DNA of 64,000 nucleotides from Ralstonia sp. UNC404CL21Col. Its GTDB lineage: Bacteria; Pseudomonadota; Gammaproteobacteria; Burkholderiales; Burkholderiaceae. Every line of letters begins with the position of its first letter. The first letter of the stretch is position 1. Position numbers and translations under genes: made by a program. Positions 16,520 through 25,589 of the stretch are shown piece after piece. Location of the stretch: positions 871,964-935,963 of the forward strand of contig NZ_KK211140.1 of assembly GCF_000620465.1 (NCBI RefSeq), in the 5' to 3' direction. The notes below the pieces were generated by a model. It ran no database searches. It saw only the letters and a list, made by a program, of their open reading frames with translations, and had not been told where the DNA came from.

Positions 16520-17997
16520 GCCGCGTCAACATGGACCCTGTCAAGCATTGGATCAACGGCCGCCAGGTCGACAGCGTCGAGCGTTTCGTCACGACCAATC
16601 CGGCCACGGGCGAGGCCATTACCGAGGTGGCCTCGGGCGGTGAGGCGGAGATCAACGCGGCGGTCGCGGCGGCCAAGGCGGCATTTCCGGCCTGGGCCAA
16701 CACGCCGGCCAAGCAGCGCGCCAAGCTGATGCGCCGACTGGGCGAGCTGATCGAACAGAACGTGCCGCACCTGGCCGCGCTGGAGACGATGGACACCGGG
16801 CTGCCGATCGCGCAGACGAGCAAGCAGCTCATTCCGCGCGCTTCCGAGAACTTCCATTTCTTTGCCGAGGTGTGCACGCAAGTCAACGGCCGCACGTATC
16901 CCGTCGATGACCAGATGCTGAACTACACGCTGTATCAGCCGGTGGGCGTTTGCGCGTTGATCTCGCCGTGGAACGTGCCCTTCATGACGGCCACGTGGAA
17001 GGTAGCGCCGTGCCTGGCGCTGGGCAATACGGCGGTGCTCAAGATGTCGGAGCTGTCGCCGCTGACAGCGGACCAGCTTGGCCGGCTGGCACTGGAAGCC
17101 GGCATTCCGCCCGGCGTGCTGAACGTGGTGCAAGGCTATGGCGCGACGGCTGGCGATGCGCTGGTGCGTCATCCGGATGTGCGGGTGGTGTCCTTCACCG
17201 GCGGTACGGCGACCGGCAAGCGCATCATGGAGCGGGCCGGCCTGAAGAAATTCTCGATGGAGCTGGGCGGCAAATCGCCCGTGCTGGTCTTCGACGATGC
17301 GGACCTGGATCGCGCGCTGGATGCGTCGCTGTTCACCATCTTTTCGATCAACGGCGAACGCTGCACGGCCGGCTCCCGCATCTTCGTGCAAGAGAGCGTC
17401 TACGACGATTTCGTACGCAAGTTTGCCGAACGTGCCAAGCAGCTTGTGGTGGGCGATCCGGCGGATGAGACAACCCATGTCGGCTCGATGATCACGCGCG
17501 CGCACTGGGAGAAGGTCACGGGCTACATCCGTCTGGGCGAACAGGAAGGCGCGAAGATTCTGGCCGGCGGCGCGGAGAAGCCCGCTGGCCTGCCCGGCCA
17601 CCTGCAGAACGGCAACTTTGTCGCGCCCACGGTGCTGGCCAACGTCGACAACCGCATGCGGGTGGCGCAGGAAGAAATCTTTGGCCCCGTGGCTTGCCTG
17701 ATCCCGTTCAAGGATGAGGCCGATGGCCTGAAGCTGGCCAATGACGTGGAATACGGTCTGGCCTCGTACATCTGGACGCAGGATGTGGGGAAGGTGCACC
17801 GCGTGGCACGCGGCATCGAAGCCGGCATGGTGTTCGTCAACAGCCAGAATGTGCGCGACCTGCGCCAGCCTTTTGGCGGTGTCAAAGCGTCCGGCACGGG
17901 GCGTGAGGGCGGCGAGTACAGTCTGGAGGTGTTTGCCGAGATCAAGAACGTCTGCATCTCGATGGGCAGCCACCATATTCCGCGCTGGGGCGTTTGA
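16516..17997 (+). CDS. hpaE: 5-carboxymethyl-2-hydroxymuconate semialdehyde dehydrogenase
   Basis: A 493-aa aldehyde dehydrogenase. Visible motifs: SPWNVPFMTATWKVAPCLA (NAD/substrate channel), FTGGTATGK (Rossmann), MELGGKSP (general base Glu) and NGERCTAGSR (catalytic Cys). It oxidises the ring-cleavage product of homoprotocatechuate with NAD+. Length is normal. It starts in a 4-bp overlap with hpaG2 and is followed by hpaD after 52 bp containing a 10-bp tandem duplication. Confidence 0.93.
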   Translation: MSRVNMDPVKHWINGRQVDSVERFVTTNPATGEAITEVASGGEAEINAAVAAAKAAFPAWANTPAKQRAKLMRRLGELIEQNVPHLAALETMDTGLPIAQTSKQLIPRASENFHFFAEVCTQVNGRTYPVDDQMLNYTLYQPVGVCALISPWNVPFMTATWKVAPCLALGNTAVLKMSELSPLTADQLGRLALEAGIPPGVLNVVQGYGATAGDALVRHPDVRVVSFTGGTATGKRIMERAGLKKFSMELGGKSPVLVFDDADLDRALDASLFTIFSINGERCTAGSRIFVQESVYDDFVRKFAERAKQLVVGDPADETTHVGSMITRAHWEKVTGYIRLGEQEGAKILAGGAEKPAGLPGHLQNGNFVAPTVLANVDNRMRVAQEEIFGPVACLIPFKDEADGLKLANDVEYGLASYIWTQDVGKVHRVARGIEAGMVFVNSQNVRDLRQPFGGVKASGTGREGGEYSLEVFAEIKNVCISMGSHHIPRWGV

Positions 17998-18010
17998 CGC
18001 GCGGCCGGAC

Positions 18011-18030
18011 ACACCACAACACACCACAAC
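18011..18030 (+). repeat. Tandem 10-bp repeat between hpaE and hpaD
   Basis: ACACCACAAC occurs twice in tandem, immediately upstream of the GGAAGGAG ribosome site of hpaD. It is a short A/C-rich untranslated spacer, possibly a slippage product. Confidence 0.7.
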
Positions 18031-18049
18031 AAGGGCGGAAGGAGACACC

Positions 18050-18919
18050 ATGGGCAAGCTGGCCTTGGCCGCGAAGATCACCCACGTGCCGTCGATGTAC
18101 CTGTCGGAGCTGCCGGGCAAGCACCATGGCTGCCGGGCGGCGGCCATCGAGGGCCACCGCATCATCGGGCAACGCTGCCGCGATCTGGGCGTGGACACCA
18201 TCGTCGTGTCCGACGTGCACTGGCTCGTCAACGCCGGTTACCACGTCAATTGCAACGCGCGCTTCGAAGGCGTCTATACGAGCAACGAGCTGCCGCATTT
18301 CATCAAGGACATGCGGTATGCCTATCCCGGCAATCCGGCGCTGGGCCGATTGATTGCAGAGACGGCAACGGCGCGCGGCGTGTTCACGCGTGCGCACGAA
18401 ATCGATAGCCTCGAACTCGAATACGGCACGCTCGTGCCGATGCGGTACATGAACAGTGACCAGCACTTCAAGGTCGTGTCGATTGCCGGTTGGTGCGCGT
18501 GGCACACACTGGATGAAAGCCGCCGTTTCGGGGCCGCGCTGCTCGAAGCCATCGAGGCGAGCGACAGCACCGTCGCGTTCCTCGCCAGCGGATCGCTCTC
18601 GCACCGCTTCAACGACAACGGCAGCCCCGAAGAATCCATCCACCAGATCAGCCGCGAGTTTTTCAGGCAGGTCGACCTGCGCGTGGTCGAGCTATGGAAG
18701 CAGGGCGACTGGAAGACCTTCTGCGCAATGCTGCCCGAGTACGCATCGCTGTGCGAAGGTGAGGGCGGCATGCACGACACGGCCATGCTGCTCGGCCTGC
18801 TTGGCTGGGATGCCTATGACAGGGGCGTCGAGGTCATCACCGAATATTTCGCCAGCTCCGGCACGGGCCAGATCAACGCGGTCTTCCCCTTGCCCGAACG
18901 TGAACAAGTTGAAGCCTGA
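18050..18919 (+). CDS. hpaD: 3,4-dihydroxyphenylacetate 2,3-dioxygenase (class III extradiol)
   Basis: A 289-aa LigB-type extradiol dioxygenase, with the ATG at 18050 preceded by GGAAGGAGACACC. It opens homoprotocatechuate next to the hydroxyls to give 5-carboxymethyl-2-hydroxymuconate semialdehyde. Candidate iron/acid-base residues lie in KITHVPSMYLSE, VSDVHWLVNAGYHVN and SGSLSHRF, with a C-terminal Glu-rich segment (CEGEGGMHDT). It lies between the semialdehyde dehydrogenase and the isomerase genes of the same pathway. Confidence 0.92.
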   Translation: MGKLALAAKITHVPSMYLSELPGKHHGCRAAAIEGHRIIGQRCRDLGVDTIVVSDVHWLVNAGYHVNCNARFEGVYTSNELPHFIKDMRYAYPGNPALGRLIAETATARGVFTRAHEIDSLELEYGTLVPMRYMNSDQHFKVVSIAGWCAWHTLDESRRFGAALLEAIEASDSTVAFLASGSLSHRFNDNGSPEESIHQISREFFRQVDLRVVELWKQGDWKTFCAMLPEYASLCEGEGGMHDTAMLLGLLGWDAYDRGVEVITEYFASSGTGQINAVFPLPEREQVEA

Positions 18920-18929
18920 GGAGAGCGAC

Positions 18930-19319
18930 ATGCCGCATGTCATCGTCGAATACACCGACAACCTGGGCGACGACGCCCGCATTCCGGAATTGCTGCAGGC
19001 GATGAACGAGACGCTGATGGCGCAGAACGGCGTGTTTCCGACCGGCGGAATCCGTTCGCGCGCCATGAAGCTGACCGACTACCGCGTGGCCGACGGCAAA
19101 GAGGACGACGCCTTCGTCCATGTCACGCTCAAGATCGCCGCGGGTCGTACACCGGAGGTCAAGAAGGCCGCCGGCGATGCGCTGTTCGAGGCAGTCAAGG
19201 CACACTTTGCCGAGGCCTTTGCGCGCCGCTATCTGGCGCTGTCGATGGAGCTGACCGAGTTTGACGAGGGCGGCAGCTACAAGCACAACAACATCCACGC
19301 GCGTTTTCGCAAGGCTTGA
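18930..19319 (+). CDS. hpaF: 5-carboxymethyl-2-hydroxymuconate delta-isomerase
   Basis: A 129-aa protein of the tautomerase superfamily. The N-terminal MPHVIVEYTDNL places the catalytic Pro right after Met, as in CHMI. The C-terminal part SMELTEFDEGGSYKHNNIH is family-typical. It tautomerises 5-carboxymethyl-2-hydroxymuconate to the 2-oxo form. It starts 10 bp after hpaD with a GAGGAGAG site. Confidence 0.92.
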   Translation: MPHVIVEYTDNLGDDARIPELLQAMNETLMAQNGVFPTGGIRSRAMKLTDYRVADGKEDDAFVHVTLKIAAGRTPEVKKAAGDALFEAVKAHFAEAFARRYLALSMELTEFDEGGSYKHNNIHARFRKA

Positions 19320-19322
19320 CGC

Positions 19323-20126
19323 ATGCTCGACACCACGATCATCCAGACCATCGCGCGCCAGCTGCACCAAGCCGAGATTGACCGCAGGCAGATCCGCCAG
19401 GTTTCGCTTGACCACCCCGACATCACCATCGAAGACGCCTACGCCATCCAGCGTGAGTGGGTTGCGATGAAGCTGGCGGCGGGGCGGCGCCTGAAGGGGC
19501 ACAAGATCGGCTTAACGTCGCGTGCGATGCAGCAGTCTTCGCAGATTGACGAGCCAGACTACGGAGCACTGCTCGACGACATGTTCTTTGCCGAGGGGAG
19601 CGAGATTCCTGCCGGCCGCTTCATCGTGCCGCGTGTGGAAGTCGAACTCGCCTTCGTGCTGGGCAAGCGGCTGCAGGGGCCGGACGTGACGCTGTTCGAT
19701 GTGTACGACGCGGTGGACCACGTGATCCCCGCGCTGGAGATCATCGATGCGCGGTCTCAATCGATCGACCCGGACAGCGGGCGTCCGCGCAAGGTGTTCG
19801 ACACGATTGCGGACAACGCCGCGAACGCCGGCGTCGTGATGGGCGGCCGTCCCATCCGCATGCGCGATGTGGACCTGCGCTGGGTGAGCGCCATTTTTTC
19901 ACGCAACGCCGTCATCGAAGAGACGGGCGTGGCCGCCGGCGTGCTGAACCACCCGGCCAACGGTGTCGTCTGGCTGGCCAACAAGCTGGCACCGCACGGC
20001 GTTGCGCTGGAGCCGGGGCAGGTAATCCTTGGCGGATCGTTCACGCGGCCAGTGCCAGCCCGGCCCGGTGATACATTCCATTGCGACTACGGTCCGCTTG
20101 GCAGCATCGCGTGCCATTTCGTCTAA
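19323..20126 (+). CDS. hpaH: 2-oxo-hepta-3-ene-1,7-dioate hydratase
   Basis: A 267-aa member of the hydratase/decarboxylase branch of the FAH-like family. Family marks: [41 protein letters not shown] (metal-ligand Glu pair), ALEIIDAR. It hydrates the double bond of 2-oxohept-3-ene-1,7-dioate to give the HpaI substrate. It begins 3 bp after hpaF. Its stop codon lies in a 9-bp tandem repeat that supplies two further in-frame stops. Confidence 0.92.
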   Translation: MLDTTIIQTIARQLHQAEIDRRQIRQVSLDHPDITIEDAYAIQREWVAMKLAAGRRLKGHKIGLTSRAMQQSSQIDEPDYGALLDDMFFAEGSEIPAGRFIVPRVEVELAFVLGKRLQGPDVTLFDVYDAVDHVIPALEIIDARSQSIDPDSGRPRKVFDTIADNAANAGVVMGGRPIRMRDVDLRWVSAIFSRNAVIEETGVAAGVLNHPANGVVWLANKLAPHGVALEPGQVILGGSFTRPVPARPGDTFHCDYGPLGSIACHFV

Positions 20127-20146
20127 CCCGTCTAACCCGTCTAACG
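20120..20146 (+). repeat. 9-bp triple repeat carrying three in-frame stops
   Basis: CGTCTAACC repeated three times (last base of the third copy differs). Since the unit is 9 bp, the hpaH frame reads GTC TAA CCC GTC TAA CCC GTC TAA. Confidence 0.85.
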
Positions 20147-20165
20147 CTCAAAGGATGTCCTCGCC

Positions 20166-20972
20166 ATGCAGCTTCCGGTGAACAACTTCAAGCGCGCGCT
20201 GGCCGAGCGCCGGCCGCAGATTGGCCTGTGGCTCGCAATGACGCATCCGTACCCGGCAGAAATTGTTGCCTGCGCCGGCTTCGACTGGCTGCTGATCGAT
20301 AACGAGCACGCGCCGAATCAATTGCAATCGACGCTCGCGCAATTGCAGGCCGTTGCACCCTACGCATCGCATCCCATCGTGCGGCCTGCCTGGAACGATC
20401 CGGTCGAGATCAAGCGCCTGCTGGATATCGGCGCGCAGACACTGCTGGTGCCGATGGTCCAGAACGCCGACGAGGCGCATGCCGCCGTTGAGGCGATGCG
20501 CTATCCCCCGAACGGTATCCGCGGCGTCGGCAGTGCGCTGGCTCGTGCATCGCGCTGGAACCGTGTGGATGATTACCTCCACCAGGCCGATGCGCAGATG
20601 TGCACGCTTATCCAAGTCGAAACCGCGGAATCGCTTGAGCATCTCGATGCGATTCTCGCCGTGCAAGGCGTAGACGGCGTCTTCATTGGTCCTGGCGACC
20701 TGGCAGCGTCGATGGGGCATCTTGGAGCGCCGGGGCATCAGGAAGTCCGCAACGCGATCGACGGCGCCATTCAACGCATCGTCGCGTCCGGCAAGGCGGC
20801 GGGCATTCTGTCAGCCGATCAGGCGCAGGCGAAGCACTACCTGTCGCTGGGTGCGACGTTCGTTGCAGTCGGAACGGATGTCACGCTGCTGGCGCGCAGC
20901 GCAGAGCAACTGGCCAAGGCGTTCAAGGGAGAGAACGCCGCTCATCCCGAGTCAGCCGGCAGTGTGTATTGA
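20166..20972 (+). CDS. hpaI: 4-hydroxy-2-oxoheptanedioate aldolase
   Basis: A 268-aa class II (metal-dependent) aldolase of the HpaI/HpcH family. It splits 4-hydroxy-2-oxoheptanedioate into pyruvate and succinate semialdehyde. Active-site segments: LLIDNEHAP (His base), [10 protein letters not shown] (Arg), [10 protein letters not shown] (metal Glu), [13 protein letters not shown] (metal Asp). It is the last gene of the operon; its stop is only 6 bp from the stop of convergent hpaR. No dehydrogenase for succinate semialdehyde follows. Confidence 0.93.
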   Translation: MQLPVNNFKRALAERRPQIGLWLAMTHPYPAEIVACAGFDWLLIDNEHAPNQLQSTLAQLQAVAPYASHPIVRPAWNDPVEIKRLLDIGAQTLLVPMVQNADEAHAAVEAMRYPPNGIRGVGSALARASRWNRVDDYLHQADAQMCTLIQVETAESLEHLDAILAVQGVDGVFIGPGDLAASMGHLGAPGHQEVRNAIDGAIQRIVASGKAAGILSADQAQAKHYLSLGATFVAVGTDVTLLARSAEQLAKAFKGENAAHPESAGSVY

Positions 20973-20978
20973 CGGGCG

Positions 20979-21443
20979 TTACTCGTCGCCGACGAAACGG
21001 CCCATCGGGGTGTGCGTTTCCATGAGCTGGATCGACTCATCGATCGCAGCGTAGAGCGCGTCCAGCCGCGCGCGGCCGAGCTGGGCTTCGATGCGTGCGT
21101 ATTCCGCATCGACCTGCGGCTCCACGTCGGCCAGGAACTGGCGGCTTTTGGGGGTGAGGGAGATCACCTGGCGTCGCTGATCCACCGGCGACTTCGTGCG
21201 CACGATCATCTCGGATTGCTCCATCGCTGCCAGCATGCGCGTGAGGCTGGGGCTCAGGATCAGGCAGGCGTCGGCGAGCTGGTTGGGCTCCATGTCGCCG
21301 GTATCGTTGAGCGTACGCAGCACGCGCCATTGCTGCTCGGTGATGCCGCGCTCGCGCAGGATCGGCCGGAAGCGCGCCATGAACGTCTCACGCGCGCGCA
21401 GCAGGAGATGCGGCAGATTGCGGTGCTTGAAGGCGGAAGCCAT
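20979..21443 (-). CDS. hpaR: MarR family repressor of homoprotocatechuate degradation
   Basis: A 154-aa protein starting at the ATG at 21443 (the longer frame is antisense of xth). It has an HpaR-like opening (HRNLPHLLLRARETFMARFRPIL) and the MarR winged helix (ITEQQWRVLRTLNDTGDMEPNQLADACLILSPSLTRML, wing SPVDQRRQVISLT). It is expected to release the 14-bp palindrome at 14963 when bound to a 4-hydroxyphenylacetate-type ligand. It is placed convergently at the far end of the operon and follows xth by 11 bp on the minus strand. Confidence 0.9.
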   Translation of the reverse strand: MASAFKHRNLPHLLLRARETFMARFRPILRERGITEQQWRVLRTLNDTGDMEPNQLADACLILSPSLTRMLAAMEQSEMIVRTKSPVDQRRQVISLTPKSRQFLADVEPQVDAEYARIEAQLGRARLDALYAAIDESIQLMETHTPMGRFVGDE

Positions 21444-21454
21444 GCAGGCGCTCC

Positions 21455-22264
21455 TTATGCGCTGCGCAAGGCGGCGACCACAGGCGTGTGGTCCGACGGC
21501 TGGTCCCACGTGCGCGGTACCCGGTCGATATGGCACGACTCGCACAGCTTGGCGAGTTCGGGCGACAGCATGATGTGGTCGATTCGCAGGCCCGCGTTGC
21601 GCTTGAAGCCGAACATGCGATAGTCCCACCACGAGAACAGCTTGTCTTCCTGCTCGAACATGCGGAAGGCATCGACGAGCCCGGCGCCTTGCATCGCCCG
21701 AAACGCCGCCCGCTCTTCCGGCGACACCAGGTTCTGACCCTCCCACTTTTTCGGATCGTGCACATCGCGGTCTTCGGGGGCGATGTTGAAATCGCCCAGC
21801 AGCATCAGGCGCGGGTTTGCTGCCAACTCGCTTGTCAGCCACGCCTGCAGCGCCTCCAGCCAGCGCAGCTTGTAGACGAACTTGTCGGAATCGAGCGCCT
21901 GTCCGTTCGGAATGTAGGCGGAGATCACGCGGACCGGGCCACCGTCCACGTCGTACGTCGCGGCCACGATGCGCTGCTGCTCGTCATCAAATCCCGGGAT
22001 GTTCTTCACCACATCGCGGCCTTCAGGCACCGACGCCTTGCGCGCGAGGATGGCGACGCCGTTGTACGTCTTCTGACCGGTGAACAACGAGCTGTAGCCC
22101 GCGGCGTCCAACTCGGCGAGCGGGTAGCGGTCATCGGGCAGCTTGAGTTCCTGCAGGCAGAGCAGGTCGATGGGCGTGGCGTCGGCTTCGCGCTGGGCCA
22201 GCCATTGCAGCACGTGCGGTAGGCGCACCTTTAAAGAGTTAACGTTCCAGGTTGCGACACGCAT
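21455..22264 (-). CDS. xth: Exodeoxyribonuclease III
   Basis: A 269-aa AP endonuclease/3' exonuclease of the EEP fold. Motifs: TWNVNSLKVRL (Asn), LCLQELKLPDD (metal Glu), YIPNGQALDSDKF (Tyr), LLGDFNIAPEDRD (Asp/Asn pair), RIDHIMLS and the terminal QPSDHTPVV with the catalytic His. The start is the ATG at 22264. It repairs abasic sites and 3' blocks. It is directly upstream of hpaR (11 bp), so hpaR may be partly co-transcribed with it. Confidence 0.94.
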   Translation of the reverse strand: MRVATWNVNSLKVRLPHVLQWLAQREADATPIDLLCLQELKLPDDRYPLAELDAAGYSSLFTGQKTYNGVAILARKASVPEGRDVVKNIPGFDDEQQRIVAATYDVDGGPVRVISAYIPNGQALDSDKFVYKLRWLEALQAWLTSELAANPRLMLLGDFNIAPEDRDVHDPKKWEGQNLVSPEERAAFRAMQGAGLVDAFRMFEQEDKLFSWWDYRMFGFKRNAGLRIDHIMLSPELAKLCESCHIDRVPRTWDQPSDHTPVVAALRSA

Positions 22265-22357
22265 GAGGGCTCGATCCTTGCAAATGGCAACGGCGCGCAC
22301 TTTGGCGCCGTTCAGGGGTGCGATATTGTGCCATCAAGCGCTGCGGGCTCGAATGAA

Positions 22358-22392
22358 AACGCCGCTTCGGCACGGAGGCACGAAGCGGCGTT
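22358..22392 (-). terminator. Terminator after prlC
   Basis: 12-bp perfect stem AACGCCGCTTCG/CGAAGCGGCGTT with an 11-base loop. On the minus strand it is followed by TTTT, 24 bp after the prlC stop. Confidence 0.85.
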
Positions 22393-22415
22393 GTCACGCC
22401 TGGCCAAGCAGACCG

Positions 22416-24530
22416 TCAGGCGGTTTCCGCCACCATGCCGCCATGGCGCAGCAGTGCATCGATGCTCGGTGCGCGGCCGCGGAAGGCTGTGAACGATTCG
22501 ATGGCCGGGCGGCTGCCGCCCACGGCCAGCACTTCACGGCGATAGCGGGCGCCGGTTTCCGCATCCAGCACCGAGCCCCCCAGCTTGCTCGCTTCCTCGA
22601 ACGCGGCATAGGCATCCGCCGACAGCACTTCTGCCCACTTGTAGCTGTAGTAGCCCGCCGCATAGCCGCCGGCAAAGATGTGGCTGAACGTGTTCGGCCA
22701 GCGCGACAGCTCGGCCTGCGGCACGACGTGGAAGCGATTGTTGATCTGGCGCGACAGCTCCAGCACCGAGGTCGCGCCCTTCGGGTCGAAATCCGTGTGC
22801 AGGTGCATGTCGAACGCCGAGAACACGATCTGGCGCAGCGTCGCCATGCCGTTCTGGAAGTTCTTCGCGGCCAGCATGCTGTCGTACAGCTTGCGCGGCA
22901 GCGGTTCACCGGAATTCACATGGCGCGTCATGCGCGAGAGCACTTCCCATTCCCAGCAGAAGTTTTCCATGAACTGCGACGGCAGCTCCACCGCGTCCCA
23001 TTCCACGCCGTTGATGCCCGACACGCCCAACTCATCCACCTGCGTGAGCATGTGGTGCAGGCCATGGCCGAACTCGTGGAATAGGGTGATGACTTCGTCG
23101 TGGGTGAACAGCGCGGGCTTGTTGCCGACCGGGCCGGAGAAGTTGCACGTGAGGTAAGCCACGGGGGTTTGCACGCCCGCATCGCCCAGCAGCTTGCGAC
23201 CGCGCGCGTCGTCCATCCACGCACCGCCGCGCTTGCCTTCGCGCGCGTAGAGGTCGATGTAGAACTGCGCGAGCAGCTCGCCCTGTGCCGATTCGACGCG
23301 GAAGAAGCGGACGTCCGGGTGCCATACCTCAGCCGCCTCCGGTTGGATCTTCACCGAGAACAGCGTCTGCACGACGTTGAACAGGCCGTCCAGCACGGCA
23401 GGTTCGGGGAAGTACTGCTTCACCTCCTGCTCGGAAAACGCGTAGCGCGCTTCGCGCAGCTTTTCCGACGCGTACGCCATGTCCCACGGTTCGAGCTTGT
23501 CGATGCCGAGTGTGGTCTTGGCGAACGCCTGCAGTTCTTCCCAATCCTTCTCGGCGAACGGACGGGCGCGGTCGGCCAGTTCGCCCAGGAAGCGCAGCAC
23601 ATCTTCGGGCGAGTCGGCCATTTTCGGCACGAGCGACACTTCGCCGAAATTGCGATAGCCCAGCATGTGCGCTTCTTCGGCGCGCAGCGCGAGCTGTTCG
23701 GCCATGTTGGCGGTGTTGTCCCACTCGGCCTTGCCGCCGCCGTACTGTGCGCCCAGTTCGGACGCACGCGTGACGTTGGCTTCGTACAGCGTGCGGCGCA
23801 GCGCGCGGTCGTTCGCATATTGCAGCACCGGGAAATACGAGGGGAAGTGCAGCGAGAACTTCCAGCCGGTCGCCTCGGGATTATCGCGGCGCGCAGCTTC
23901 CTGGGCGGCCTGCTTGGCGTCTTCGGGCAAACCGGCCAGGCGCGCTTCGTCGTCGATGACGAGCGCGTAGGCGTTGGTCGCGTCCAAAACGTGGTCGCTG
24001 AAGGCCTTGGTCAACTGCGCCTGCTGTTCCTGAATCGCCGCAAAGCGCGGCTTCTGGTCTTCGGGCAGTTCTGCGCCGCCCAGGCGGAACCCGCGCAGTT
24101 CGTTCTCAAGCAGCTTCCTGCGCGCGGGCGACAGCGTGGCGTATTCGGCGCTGTCGGCAATCGCCTTGTACTTTTCGAACAGTTCCAGATCCTGACCCAG
24201 GCCCGACCAGAATTCGGTCACGCGCGGCAGATTGGCGGCATGCGCTTCGCGCAGCTCCGGCGTGTCGGCGACGGCGCTCAGGTGGCTGACGATGCCCCAG
24301 GCGCGGCCCAGCGGTTCGGTGGCGTCTTCGAGTGCGGTGACGACGGTGTTCCAGCTGACGGGCGTGGCCGGGTCTTTGACCTGCGCCACCGCCGATGCGG
24401 CGCGCTCGAGCAGCACGTCGACGGCCGGCGTGATGTGTTCGGGGCGGATGTCCGCAAAGCGCGGCAGACCAGAAAAATCGAGCAGCGGATTGTTGGCCGG
24501 GGTGGCAACCTTGGGCGAAATATCGGTCAT
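22416..24530 (-). CDS. prlC: Oligopeptidase A (M3 metallopeptidase)
   Basis: A 704-aa cytoplasmic zinc peptidase of the thimet oligopeptidase family. The zinc motif HEFGH is in TLFHEFGHGLHHML, with the third ligand region GINGVEWDAVELPSQFMENF downstream. N-terminal family marks are NPLLDFSGLPRFADI and the C-terminus has FSHIFAGGYAAGYYSYKWAE. It degrades signal peptides and small peptides. Length is normal. It is downstream of folD across a clear terminator, so it probably has its own promoter. Confidence 0.95.
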   Translation of the reverse strand: MTDISPKVATPANNPLLDFSGLPRFADIRPEHITPAVDVLLERAASAVAQVKDPATPVSWNTVVTALEDATEPLGRAWGIVSHLSAVADTPELREAHAANLPRVTEFWSGLGQDLELFEKYKAIADSAEYATLSPARRKLLENELRGFRLGGAELPEDQKPRFAAIQEQQAQLTKAFSDHVLDATNAYALVIDDEARLAGLPEDAKQAAQEAARRDNPEATGWKFSLHFPSYFPVLQYANDRALRRTLYEANVTRASELGAQYGGGKAEWDNTANMAEQLALRAEEAHMLGYRNFGEVSLVPKMADSPEDVLRFLGELADRARPFAEKDWEELQAFAKTTLGIDKLEPWDMAYASEKLREARYAFSEQEVKQYFPEPAVLDGLFNVVQTLFSVKIQPEAAEVWHPDVRFFRVESAQGELLAQFYIDLYAREGKRGGAWMDDARGRKLLGDAGVQTPVAYLTCNFSGPVGNKPALFTHDEVITLFHEFGHGLHHMLTQVDELGVSGINGVEWDAVELPSQFMENFCWEWEVLSRMTRHVNSGEPLPRKLYDSMLAAKNFQNGMATLRQIVFSAFDMHLHTDFDPKGATSVLELSRQINNRFHVVPQAELSRWPNTFSHIFAGGYAAGYYSYKWAEVLSADAYAAFEEASKLGGSVLDAETGARYRREVLAVGGSRPAIESFTAFRGRAPSIDALLRHGGMVAETA

Positions 24531-24561
24531 GGCGGGCTCGGTAGAGAAATTCGGCGGACAA

Positions 24562-24597
24562 AAAAAGCGTCCGATCCAACAGGTGGGGACGCTTTTT
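24562..24597 (-). terminator. Terminator after folD
   Basis: Stem AAAAAGCGTCC/GGACGCTTTTT with a 14-base loop and a T-run on the minus strand, between the folD stop and the prlC start. Confidence 0.85.
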
Positions 24598-24624
24598 CCG
24601 TTTCCAACTGGATCAGGGTGAAGC

Positions 24625-25494
24625 TTACGCCGCCAGGGCGGCTCCTTCAGCAGCGCGCTCGGCGGCTTCCAGGGTGTTGATCAGCAGCATGGTGATCGTC
24701 ATCGGGCCGACGCCACCCGGCACCGGCGTGATGTAGCCGGCAACTTCCTTGACACCGGCAAAGTCGACGTCGCCGCACAGCTTGCCGGCATCGTCGCGGT
24801 TCATGCCGACGTCGATGACGACCGCGCCCGGCTTGACCATGTCGGCGGTGATGATGTTGCGGCGGCCCACGGCGGCCACGATGATGTCGGCCTCTCGCGT
24901 GTGTGCGGCCAGATCGCGCGTCTTGCTGTTGCAGATGGTGATGGTGGCGCCGGCCTGCAGCAGCAGCATCGCCATCGGCTTGCCGACGATGTTGGAGGCG
25001 CCGACCACCACCGCATTGGCGCCGCGCACCGGGTAGTTGATCGATTCCAGCATCTTCATGCAGCCGTACGGCGTGCACGGGCGGAACAGCGGGGCGCCGG
25101 TCATCAGCGCGCCGGCATTGGCCACGTGGAAACCGTCGACGTCTTTTTCAGGCGCGATGGCTTCGAGCACCTTGTGGCTGTCGATGTGCTCGGGTAGCGG
25201 CAGCTGGACCAGGATGCCGTGGATGCGCGGGTCGCGGTTCAGTGCGTCGATGCGGCCGAGCAGGTCGGCTTCGGACAGGTCAGCGGGGTAGCGGTCGAAG
25301 CTGGACAGGAAGCCGTTGTCTTCGCACGCCTTGATCTTGTTGCGTACATAGACCTGGCTGGCCGGGTCTTCGCCGACGAGGATGACGGCGAGGCCGGGCT
25401 GGTGGCCGCGCGCGGTCAGGGCAGCAGCGCGTTGTGCGGCCTCGGCGCGGAGTTGTTTGGCAAGCGCGTTGCCGTCAATGAGTTGGGCGGTCAT
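24625..25494 (-). CDS. folD: Methylenetetrahydrofolate dehydrogenase / cyclohydrolase
   Basis: A 289-aa bifunctional enzyme of one-carbon metabolism. It oxidises 5,10-methylene-THF with NADP+ and hydrolyses the methenyl form. Motifs: [13 protein letters not shown] (catalytic Tyr49 and Lys53), [37 protein letters not shown] (dinucleotide site) and the C-terminal [10 protein letters not shown] signature. Length is as usual. It is monocistronic by its terminator. Confidence 0.96.
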   Translation of the reverse strand: MTAQLIDGNALAKQLRAEAAQRAAALTARGHQPGLAVILVGEDPASQVYVRNKIKACEDNGFLSSFDRYPADLSEADLLGRIDALNRDPRIHGILVQLPLPEHIDSHKVLEAIAPEKDVDGFHVANAGALMTGAPLFRPCTPYGCMKMLESINYPVRGANAVVVGASNIVGKPMAMLLLQAGATITICNSKTRDLAAHTREADIIVAAVGRRNIITADMVKPGAVVIDVGMNRDDAGKLCGDVDFAGVKEVAGYITPVPGGVGPMTITMLLINTLEAAERAAEGAALAA

Positions 25495-25589
25495 GGCTGG
25501 GCGGAGGAGGGAGAGGGCAAACCGCGATTATAAATCGCCGCCTCCCTTCCGGCCGCCCGGATGATCGCCTGGTTTTTCCTGCAGCCGAA

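Noticed and set aside
16171-18231. Minus-strand open frame of 686 codons across hpaG2-hpaE-hpaD
   Set aside because: Antisense of three well-supported pathway genes.
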